From: Neckera pumila
Lineage: Eukaryota > Streptophyta > Bryopsida > Hypnales > Neckeraceae
Direction: 5' to 3'
NCBI GenBank assembly: GCA_963969595.1
Contig: OZ018410.1
Span: 39,599,413-39,663,412, forward strand
Length of the DNA stretch: 64,000 nucleotides
The stretch's first letter is position 1. Each line of letters begins with the position of its first letter. The translations under genes and the position numbers were made by a program. Under the pieces are notes generated by a model. It did not search any database. It had not been told where the DNA came from and saw only the letters and a list, made by a program, of their open reading frames with translations. This document shows positions 38,179 to 47,336 of this stretch, in pieces.

Positions 38179-41100
38179 ATGACGCGCAGAGCGACTACTG
38201 GTGTTGTGCGCCTGGTGTCCCCCTACAGAACGCGCCAATTCGTTCAATCTGCACGACAAGACTCAAGTGACACGTCCTCAGAGGAATTGAAGAAGCCTTG
38301 TAGAAAACGGAAAAACATGGTTACCAACGACAACTCTGATGATCAGAAGAAGAGGCGGGGGAAGGCTCCCCTCCTCGATGAAGACTCATCTGTTGTGCGC
38401 GTGGAGACAGAAACGGCATCACCAGTTCCTCTTCTCTTCCTACACGGAGAGCGCGGAGTCAGGAACTCCGTCACCACTGCCGCCGTTGTTCTCCCTTGGC
38501 GAGGGGATCGGTGGCGCGTCCTTCCTTTTCCCCAAGAAGGCTTCCATCCCTCTTGTACGACGCCTTTCCCTGTGCGTCTGTCATCTGCAATTATGACGGA
38601 GGATGCAAGAACATTGTCCGAAGACAAGTTGGGGCCTTGGATCCTTGGTGTTGCAGTCACCTCTTACCTCCAGAACTCCTCCGATACACTCATGTACGTT
38701 ATCATGCTTCAAGACGGTCGTCATGTCCACGTTCCGAGTGGCGACGTGGAACCTCTTGTTCTCTTGAACGAACACAATGGGACTGACATGTCTGTTGACG
38801 ACACTCATGACTCCGAGCAACTCGTTGCAGGAGGAAATGCTTCGTCGCTTCTCATGGAGGGCGGAAGTAACAACAGTTTCATGGAGGACGCTTCCTGCTT
38901 GCCTGTCAATGGACCCGCTGTTGCAACCTCTGCACCTGCTGTTGAAGACAACGAGGACTCTTGGAAATCTTGGTACAACTTCCATGCATATTCGGAGCAT
39001 GCAGAAGACCTTGGCACAGACGTTGATGCAGCATTGTCGACGCAGTCTTTGCGCACTGGTGGAGGCAGCTGTAATGCCGACGTTGCAGACATTTCGGCAG
39101 CATCAAATGAGGTGCACACCCCGATCGGACCAGCGGAGGCGTCCCCGATTGCTGTGTCTGAGTCTTTTGCAAAGATGTTCAGGACCACATTGCATCAGTA
39201 CGTGCCGCGGTATTCAGTGACAGAACGACGTGAAGAGCAGACTTTCACTCCCGACATTCAACCTGCTACAGTGCCTGCTGACCACACTTTCATGTCAGAG
39301 CAGTTACTGCGTACATCTAGTCGACTTCCGGTCGCCTGCTCCGTCCATGAAGCAACCTCCATGTGCATCCCCGGCTTGCACAATTCACCGTCCTTGCTGA
39401 AGAATGCTTCAATTCCTGTCACAGTGGATGTGAATGCACTGACTCCCCACATTCAATGGCCCAGAACAACAATGCAATCTACGCCTACTGCGCCGCATCT
39501 GCCGCAAGCACATGCAACTGACGTTGAAATTGAACGGTCCTCTGCTTTTCTTTGTATGACAGACAACGTCCGTCACCTTCCGATGTGCACTCCTTCTGGC
39601 GTAAAGATATGTACTGGCAAAGATTCAGCAAGTGTGCCAAAGTGTGTCAGCAAAGAGGGGGGCCACGATGTTTTGCAGGACCTACAACAACCGGTCTCTA
39701 TGACTACAGCACATGCCGCAGTTACAAGCTCCAGACACCCCGCATGTTCGTCAGAACAAGCACAGGCCCCGCATGCACCCGGTGGCAGATGCAGAAATGG
39801 GGTGCCGCGTCCTTGTCGTGACGGCCGACTTTCAGCAGCAGCACAACGACTTGCTTTCCTTGCAGCATACTCCGAAGACACTTGGTCAATGCGGCAGTCA
39901 ACTTATTCCACGCGATGTGCAGTATTTTCGGGACCTCGTGGAGGGCCAACATTCCCCATTCATAGAATGTCGACAAAGATAGCACTTTTCGGAAGGTTCT
40001 GGTCTGAGCAGACACTGCAACGCATCTGCAATGACACAAACCGGTATGCGAGTACACTACATCCTTGAACACGATTACCACTAGGAGGAGGGAAGTGGTG
40101 GCGACTTGAAAGAATGGAGCTCAAAGCTTTCATTACTGTGAATTTGCTCATGGGAATCAAACGACTTCCAAATCACCGAAGTTATTGGAACAGGGGGACC
40201 GAGTTCTTGTATTGTCCGAGCATCTCTACAATCATGACCTGTCGTCGATACGAGGACCTCATTCGGTGCTTGCATGTTGCAGACGACAGTTGGACAACAA
40301 TACCGGAAGAGGATGAAGAATGTGACAAACTTCGGAAAATGCGATGGCTGGTTTCGGAGCTGCAAGGTCGATTCAAGGCAAATTGGAACTTGTTCAGGAA
40401 GTTACAGTCGATGAGACCATAGTAGCCTATAAAGGCAAGTACTGCCCGATTCGCCAATACATGCCAAGGAAGCCTACAAGGTGGGGTGTCATGGTCTGGT
40501 GCTTGGCAGATGCCAAACACAAATACGTCTATGACTTTCAGGTTTACACGGGTTCTGTTTTGAAGGAAGCACTGGCTGGAGGAACTCGACAAGATGCGAA
40601 GTCACCACACGAAGTCGTCATGCAATTGATGGAAGGGTTGCATGGCCGTTCACATGTTGTTTGTACCGATAACTACTTTACGTCGGTCAAGTTACTGGTA
40701 GAGCTCTTGTCTCATGGCACGTTTGGTGTCGGCACTGTGAGAAGCAACCATTTAGGACTACCGAAGTGTATGCTGGATTTGAAAGCTTTGTCCACTGAGC
40801 CTCAAGGAACTCTTCGTTGGAGGATGCACAATAGTAGGCACATTTCTTGTGTAGCTTTTGTGGACCGGAAAGCTGTTCTGCTTCTATCAATATATTACAC
40901 TCCTGTTCCTGCTGCTCATGAGACGTGGCCTACGGTACCAAGAAGAGTGGAAGGAGTTGCCACGGATTTGGACACTTCACCTATACACAAGGCCTACGTG
41001 GATTATATGCGCGGCGTAGACGTAGCTGATCAGCTCCGAGGTTACTACTCCTGTCAGACCAGAAGCCACAAATGGTAGCATAAACTGTTCTTTTACCTCG

Positions 41101-41420
41101 TCGATACCTCTGTCGTGAATGCTTTCATCCTACATCAAGTGGCCTCCGAACAGCTTGGCAAAGGGCCGCAGTCTCACATGCGCTTCCAATTGCAACTCGC
41201 AGATGAGCTGAGTCGGCCATGGTCAACGCAAAGAGGCTCAGTATCGCTCTTCCGCTTGTCAGCGCCTGGTGTGCACGGATTGGTGAGAAGTGACCGTAGA
41301 CGGAAGTGCCGTTGCTGCATGGGGAGGACAAGAACCAATTTACTTTGTCCGCAATGCGGAGGCATTTTCCTTCACCTTGGAGAGTGCTTCCAACGTACAC
41401 ACTTTGTTCTCCGCAGATGA
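38179..41420 (+). pseudogene. piggyBac transposase (DDE_Tnp_1_7 family), disrupted
   Basis: In an active element this enzyme cuts and pastes at TTAA. The catalytic region is clearly piggyBac: ELKAFITVNLLMGIKRLP, EVTVDETIVAYKGKYCP (first Asp), RQYMPRKPTRWGVMVWCLAD, HVVCTDNYFTSVKLL (second Asp), MRGVDVADQLRGYYS (third Asp) and a Cys/His-rich C-terminus (CRCCMGRTRTNLLCPQCGG). A long N-terminal extension of about 600 residues, Ser/Thr-rich with a basic patch (KKPCRKRKN), precedes it. Three lesions are visible: an in-frame TGA at 40066, a one-base frameshift close to 40390 between the NWNL and QEVTVDE segments, and TAG at 41076 where a Trp is expected after SHKW. A complete product is therefore unlikely from this copy. 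ATG 38179 is the first in-frame ATG after the upstream stop. Confidence 0.88.
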
Positions 41421-42668
41421 AGGGTGCTTGTGGACGCCCCTGCACATGAACCGTTTATATAAGCAATTCAGGAGTCCTTCTAATCATCAATGAATGTAAG
41501 TAACCGGCATATACCAGTTGGAGAGGATGCGTAACCGCCACCAGCAACGGCTCCGCTGATCTTCATAGTACAGTTCAATGGGTTTGTTTTTTCTATCATA
41601 TCGGCTTGTAAGGTTCTCTCATTGGAATATAGTTGTACAGTAACGGAAGGAGGGTGAAAAAGAGCAGGGTAGCACGACATTTTTGGTAACATGAAGAGAG
41701 ACATGGTCTATGTCTGTAGATTTAGGAGATGCTTCAGTGCGGTCATATGGGGACGTTGCTGCCGTAGGTCAGCCACTGTCCATAGTAATGGCCAACGCTA
41801 TGCACACTGAAGCTGTTCTTAGAAAGTGATTGACTTTTTTTCGTGAACTTCATGGATGCTCTGTGAATTCTGTACAGGAACTACGTAATGCACTGCTCTA
41901 TTTTTGTGTAAAAAACTTTTGTACTGTTTTCTTTTCTGGCAGTCGTCCTTTGCAAGTGTAAGGCATGAAAGAGACAGAGATATGTGCAGAGAATAGAAAC
42001 GCATGCAGAAGAGGAAGAACGAGTCCATGCAACATTCTTCTTTCCTACTTCACGACGACTACATTCTGATGAACACATTTGTTTTTCGACAAAACAATAT
42101 TATATGTTAGGAGATGACGTCAGAAAAGATGGTGTGGATAAGAAGTTCGTTGTCTTCTGTGCGTGGGGCAGTGAACAACACGGATTCCGGTCAATGGGGC
42201 AGCATGGTTGTCAGAATATATTTTGATGTTGGGCACTCACTCAAGAGGGCTTCGTTCTCTTCTTCGATGGACAGGCAGGTGTTGCAAGCTCCTGATTTTG
42301 GTTCTGATACACTCTTTCCGTGATCAGATTTTTTCTACCTGCTCTGCACACGATGGAAAGCCGCCCCTAATTTTCTTGGAATTTCTGTGCCCTCCCATAC
42401 TTGCTGATTTTCTTGTTCCTTGCAAGAGTACCCCCCTGCCCGTAGTAGTCAACGGCAAACTGGTGGTGGTCAACTCTTATAATCTTGGCATCCGAAAAGA
42501 AATTCAGCACAGTCGTTGTCGTGCTGCATTCTGAGGTCCCTGACTGTGAAGATCGAACGGTACTTCTGTGTTTCGCAGCATTCATGCGCTCAAATTACGG
42601 CCTCTAACTTATTCGTCTTTTTGTACTACTTCAACGCTTCTCCATGAGTCGGTCCATTAAAGGGTTAA

Positions 42669-42864
42669 GTGTGGCATTTTCTCAAAAATTGTACGATTTC
42701 ATTGATTTTTTTTTTTTAATGGGAAAGCTACAGATGTCTTCTTTTCATTTCAATGGTGTCAATCATCAAAATCATTCCACACAAATAAGGAATTATACTT
42801 GTTTCACGAGCTAGTCAAAAAAACAGGAGCTATGCTCAAACATCCCCTATCCTTTAGGGATTAA
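42669..42864 (+). mobile_element. Solo right end of another TTAA-type element
   Basis: At 42851-42864 the sequence CCTTTAGGGATTAA is an inverted TTAA-TCCCTAAAGG terminus of the B/C type. It has no partner immediately left; the piggyBac element lies there, so piggyBac may have inserted into an older miniature element. Confidence 0.45.
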
Positions 42865-43103
42865 AGCATTTCAACAGGGTTCACTGCAAGGAGCAATCTT
42901 ACATGATCCAAACTCTCTTCAGATCAATTTGTTTTCTCACTCAGTTTATTCAGGATCATTCTTATGCAATCCTACAATGTGGGAGGTTGTAGCCCAGGAT
43001 TGAAGGGACAATAGACAGCCCCATTTCCTTCGAAATATGAGTGGCCATACACTTAGCCATTTCATGATTTCTTACACCGAAAGTGACATTAAAGTCTACA
43101 AAT

Positions 43104-43385
43104 CCTTGCAAATTGGTTGTAGACTGTGTGAGAGAAGAGCACCCTCGCTGAAATGCATTGTTTGTAGACCGAAATTTCTACTTGCGGATTGCACCCACCT
43201 TGGAAATTGGTTGTAGACTGTGTGAGAGAAGAGCACCCTCACCGATATGCATTGTTTGTAGACCGAAATTCCTACTTGCGGATTGCACCCACCTTGCAAA
43301 TTGGTTGTAGACTGTGTGAGAGAAGAGTACCCTCGCCGAAATGCATTGTTTCTAGACCGAAATTCCTACTTGCGGATTGCACCCA
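43104..43385. repeat. Three 94-bp tandem repeats
   Basis: Head-to-tail units begin at 43104, 43198 and 43292 with CCTTG(C/G)AAATTGGTTGTAG. The three copies differ at only a few positions, so the array is recent. It lies about 200-300 bp upstream of the DUF1499 gene, probably in its promoter region. Confidence 0.95.
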
Positions 43386-43603
43386 CCCTGTAAGGACAGT
43401 TCACATACCATGACTCTCCTCTGGTGCTCCTGCCGTCCTCAGGCGCTCCTCTTCCTCATCCCTTCTAAAACCAGCTTACCTCGAAGCAGGCAACGGATTG
43501 AGAGCAGTGCAAACGCGACTGAGAAGAGCTCCGGAGAGCAAGAAGAATGGAGCAGTGGAGGGGCAAAAATAAGGAACGCGATGTGCGCTATGGTGAGCGC
43601 TGC

Positions 43604-43667
43604 GTTGGCGTTGGCGTTGGCGTTGGCGTTGGCGTTGGCGTTGGCGCTGCGTTGACGTTGGCGTTGC
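43604..43667 (+). repeat. GCGTTG hexamer repeat before the DUF1499 start
   Basis: About ten GCGTTG-type units with two variants, ending TTGCAG-GTGCCG. In the frame of the following gene it encodes alternating Val-Gly. It is either leader sequence (with a possible acceptor at its end) or an N-terminal extension starting at ATG 43547. Confidence 0.85.
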
Positions 43668-43678
43668 AGGTGCCGGAT

Positions 43679-45299
43679 ATGGCGGACGCGGCCACGCCGT
43701 ATGCTCAGTCGCAATCCGAGCGCCTGCAGATTGGTTTGATTAACGGGTAAGCATTTTGGGTGAGCGATATGGTATTCTGTGTCTTTCGCTTAGGGTTTGC
43801 AGGGGTTTGCAGAGGGTTTCGATGGTAAAGGTCGAAACCGCAAATTTGTTGTAATGGCGAATTTTCATTGCGGAACTGGATCATTCGGTTACGAATCCTT
43901 ATTTTAAGAGCTTTGGGTCTTTACAATTTGTAATGACATGACCGTCTGGTTGCCTTGCACCTCGCAGGCGAATCCGCTCATGCCCTCTCGACATTAATCC
44001 CAATTGTGTGTCGACCTCTTCAAGCAACCAAGCGTACGCATTTCCGTGGGAAATTCCGGCGTCCGATTCGACCTCGGCTGTTAAGGTAGCAGTAAACCCT
44101 AAACCGTGAACAGCTGAAGCAATTCTCAAATTACCACCACAATTACTCTAGTAATTGTACATAACATTCTAGAGAACGCCATATCACTCACCCGAAATGA
44201 AAAGGATTTACTGACAAACCTGTTTTTTAGAATGTTGAGCTCAATTTGAACAGGTAAGCTTCTCAAGTCAAAGAGCAATGTGAGTACGTCAGAGCTTTGA
44301 TTTCGCTTGTTTTGCTCCAATTTGGTATGCCTTTGCTCTACATTACTCTTATTTGGCACTGCTCTCAATAGTGGAATGGCACTACTACTCAAGAATGATG
44401 CCGTGATCACTTCAAAGTTTGAGATAAGCCCGATTACTAATTGAACGTGGACATGCCGCACATGCCAGAAAATCGAAAGCGCTATTCTCGGCACACAGAA
44501 GAATGCGCAGATCGTCAAGGTGGAAGACATCTCCGACGGTAAAACTTCTCACACTCTGTTCATGTTCATATTCATGATACTACTTGCGTCAGTTTAAGCA
44601 TTTGAACACATGTAATGTAGGAGTGTGAATTTTGCTAAATCAGTATGAAACTGTGGAGATCTCTTTAGGTGCATGGGCTAAACTTTCTTGAGATCAAATT
44701 CCTCTCTCAATGTATGATGATTTCTTATGGAATCATCCAAAGTGCAAGGTCATGTAGACCACTGTAAAGGGATCTCAATAGATAACCAACCCAACAATTT
44801 CCATTCGAAGAAATGTGGCCATAGACATAGAGCTTCGTCATGCTTACATACACCCAACTTGCTACTTGAAGGCCAATCAAGTGTTGCTTGGAAGTGCTGT
44901 TCAGGTTCCTCATGATTTCAGTATCCTCTATCTTAACTTGTGTAGATTGAAAGAGATGAGTTTCTGTTGGTAATAGGGGTCGGTAAGGAGATGGAATCAG
45001 GTCCCTAATGGAGTTGGTATGCGCAACCTTAGCTTAGTTTAGTTGTGGGGCTGGCTGAATGTGCAGGGAAACGGAGCGGGAAATACATGGTGGCGGAAGT
45101 GGATGGATTTCTAGGGCGAGATACTCTGGAGTTTCTGGTGCGAGACGACATCGTGACGTACAGGTCCATGGCCAACAAGGTGCAGTACGTGTACCCGTTT
45201 ACCACGCCTCTGGGGGACTTCGGGGCTCAACAGAAGCACATCCAGGCTCTGGGAGACGAACTGGGCTGGCTTCTGCCTGATTTTGACACCACCAGATAG
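43679..45299 (+). CDS. DUF1499-family protein, 162 aa
   Basis: Four exons: 43679-43746, 43968-44085, 44469-44538, 45067-45299, all GT-AG and in phase. DUF1499 proteins occur in bacteria, cyanobacteria and plants; their function is unknown. Signature segments are the Cys pair in CPLDINPNCVSTSSSNQAYA, then VEDISDGKRSGKYMVAEVDG, FLGRDTLEFLVRDDIVTYRS and YVYPFTTPLGDFGAQQ near the end. No signal peptide or membrane segment is obvious when started at MADAATPYAQSQSERLQ. An in-frame ATG at 43547 would add 44 residues containing a Val-Gly repeat; the shorter start is preferred because family similarity begins there. A copia retrotransposon lies 89 bp past the stop codon, so the native 3' untranslated region is probably interrupted. 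Confidence 0.85.
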
Positions 45300-45388
45300 A
45301 GGGAACCCATGTTTCATAGAGAGAAATCAAGCCGGTTTTTCATTCCTTGTAATTATTGAGGATTCAATTTCTAACGAAGGTTGATTAT

Positions 45389-45670
45389 TGTTGGTGGATG
45401 AAATCCATCCACATTCTCATCTAACTGTTTTCACTCTGCAGCCTATTAGTTTCGTGTTTCTTGTCGTAGGACTTCTGGTTGTTTGTTGCAGTTAGAGAGT
45501 ACCCGCTGTGAGAGAAAGAATGTGTTAGACACATTGAGCTCTCAGGATTACTATAGGATTGTAAAACAACTCTGCACCATATGCATTTCCAAGTAAAGAT
45601 GAGCTTGTACTGTATCTCTGTATGTGCATTGTGTACAAGCTATGGTACTGGAATTAGCTTACATCTAATA
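45389..45670 (+). repeat. Left LTR of the copia element
   Basis: 282 bp. Differs from the right LTR by C versus A in CTCTG(C/A)AGCC and A versus G in ATGC(A/G)TTTCC. Confidence 0.97.
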
Positions 45671-45681
45671 GGTTATGGGCC
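45671..45681 (+). other. Primer-binding site, internal initiator tRNA-Met type
   Basis: GGTTATGGGCC directly follows the left LTR. It is complementary to GGCCCAUAACC of eukaryotic initiator tRNA-Met, spanning the CAU anticodon. Drosophila copia has the same site and is primed by a 5' half of that tRNA. Confidence 0.8.
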
Positions 45682-46139
45682 TTAAGCGTTTTATCTGCGT
45701 CTTATCATCTTCCCTATGCGGTTATGAGCGTTAGTTTTCTTGCAATCTCGATGATGTCATTCACTTCTTTTCGCGATGCATTTTTGCAAGCTCCGATCGA
45801 ATCTCCTTCATCTCCACGGAGTTCAGTTTCTGTAAATCCTTTAGCACCTGTAAATTTCTCTATACCTCCTGTAAATCTTTTCACTCGTCTTTTGGTTTCT
45901 ACTCCTTCTGGTGGATCAGATCCAAAAGCTGGAGCGTAGTTAGCTGGAGTGTAGCTAGAGCTGGAGCGTGGATCTCAGAACATAGTTAGGCATTGTCAGG
46001 TAGTTAAGCAAGCGTTACTTTCAATTCTTTAGACTTGTCTATTAGTTTTTGATTTAGTATACTTTGTAGAGTGTTTTTAGAGACTTTCTTGATCTTCTTG
46101 ATCTTCTTGATTTTCTTGTTTTTCTTCAATCCGTCCTCC

Positions 46140-47336
46140 ATGGACTTGCACGATAAGATCCCTGTGAAAATGTTTGACGGCACACAGTTCTCCGTCTGGA
46201 AATACCACATGGAGATCGTTTTTGAAGCTAAGAAAGTGTTAAGAGTCGTCTCTGGTGTAGAAACACGCCCGATTCCTCTTAATCCTGTGATTGTCACCCC
46301 TGAGGAGCTGATTCAAATTGAAGCATGGGAGGAAAAGAACGCTAATGCTAGAATGTTTATTAGCAAGTCTATATCACAGAAGATTCTCGGTAAACTCATT
46401 AGCTGTACTACAGCAGCTTCAATGTGGAAAAAATTGTGTTCCTTACATCTTAGCAAGACTCCTGAAAGTGTTTTTACACTACAGGGCAAGTTCTTTGACT
46501 ATAAAATGAAGCGTACAGATGATATTTCGTCTCATATCCAGAACATTAGTGAGATGGCGATGATTCTTGCAGATCTTGGCCACACTGTTCCCGATAAGAT
46601 GATTATTTCAAAGATCATTTATAGCCTTCCACCTAGCTATAATAGTATCATCGCCGCTTGGTCAAACGTTTCTGAGGAAAATCAGACAGTAGATAATCTC
46701 GAAGAGCGCCTTATTCGGCACGAGAGCTTACTTCTCAGGCAAGGTGGTACCGATACTGAAACTGATCAGGCCTTTTTTACCCGCTCAGCTTCGACCTCAC
46801 AGAGTCGTCCTTCTTCTAAGAAAGAACAATATCAAAAAGACTTGAGTTACATCCGAGACCTCAAAGCGCGTACCAAATGCTACAACTGTCACGAGTTTGG
46901 ACATTGGTCAGCAGATTGTCCCAAGCCGAAGAAGAAACGTACAAATGGCAAGGATCCTCGAAAAATAGATGGTGGATTGAGCGAGGCAAACCTTGTTGAG
47001 AGTTTACGCATTACCAGTAGTTCTGATGAAGATTCCAAGTCTGTTTCAGATGAGGATTTTGCTTTTGTTATCACGTCAACATTATCGAGTTATGCTTTAG
47101 CAGTCGAATCTTCTATGGATGCGTGGTTTGCTGACAGCGGAGCTAGTGAACACATGACCGACAGGTTGGAATGGTTTTCTAATTTTCGATCCATTCCTGA
47201 AGGTCTCCACACTGTCCAGATCGCTGATGACACCAAACTCTGGGTTCGCGGGAAAGGAGATATTCAAATTCGTTGTTTAATCGATGGTGAATATCACAGA
47301 GGACTCATGCGAGATGTTTTATATTACCGAAATTGA
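46140..47336 (+). CDS. Copia gag and protease open frame
   Basis: From ATG 46140 the frame opens with a copia gag (MDLHDKIPVKMFDGTQFSVW; UBN2-like region), a CCHC zinc knuckle CYNCHEFGHWSADC typical of nucleocapsid, a Lys-rich stretch, and an aspartic protease active site (WFADSGASEHMT). The protein ends with a stop at 47334-47336, just after the protease segment. Continuation in the -1 frame at 47333 gives the expected LKRNLFSVG, so the break is either a single-base deletion or a frameshift site. This position, between protease and integrase, is not the usual gag/pol junction. Confidence 0.93.
   Translation: MDLHDKIPVKMFDGTQFSVWKYHMEIVFEAKKVLRVVSGVETRPIPLNPVIVTPEELIQIEAWEEKNANARMFISKSISQKILGKLISCTTAASMWKKLCSLHLSKTPESVFTLQGKFFDYKMKRTDDISSHIQNISEMAMILADLGHTVPDKMIISKIIYSLPPSYNSIIAAWSNVSEENQTVDNLEERLIRHESLLLRQGGTDTETDQAFFTRSASTSQSRPSSKKEQYQKDLSYIRDLKARTKCYNCHEFGHWSADCPKPKKKRTNGKDPRKIDGGLSEANLVESLRITSSSDEDSKSVSDEDFAFVITSTLSSYALAVESSMDAWFADSGASEHMTDRLEWFSNFRSIPEGLHTVQIADDTKLWVRGKGDIQIRCLIDGEYHRGLMRDVLYYRN

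Larger units (their letters stand above)
36243..42668 (+). mobile_element. piggyBac-superfamily DNA transposon, about 6.4 kb, decayed
   Basis: Left edge TTAA(36243-36246)-TCCCTAAGCGGGTCAG; right edge, read inward, TTAA(42668-42665)-CCCTTTAATGGACCGAC. TTAA duplications with CCC-starting inverted ends are diagnostic of piggyBac elements, and the transposase remnant lies centrally at 38179-41420. The two ends agree only partly, so the right edge is firmer than the left. Just inside the left end is a small inverted repeat GTCCAA-ATA-TTGGAC (about 36265-36279). The element is higher in GC than its surroundings. About 1.9 kb before and 1.2 kb after the transposase frame is non-coding or unassigned. 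Confidence 0.8.

Noticed and set aside
38339..39982. Several open frames on both strands within the piggyBac body
   Set aside because: They overlap the longer transposase frame and have no independent features; they are shadows of that frame.
43104..43385. CRISPR-like array
   Set aside because: Contiguous 94-bp tandem units without unique spacers in a eukaryotic genome.
43377..43714. Ala-Leu or Ala-Asn repeat proteins near 43.6 kb
   Set aside because: Alternative frames of the GCGTTG hexamer tract.
44126..44530. Minus-strand 134-codon frame inside DUF1499 introns
   Set aside because: It overlaps an exon of the well-supported + strand gene and shows no recognisable features.
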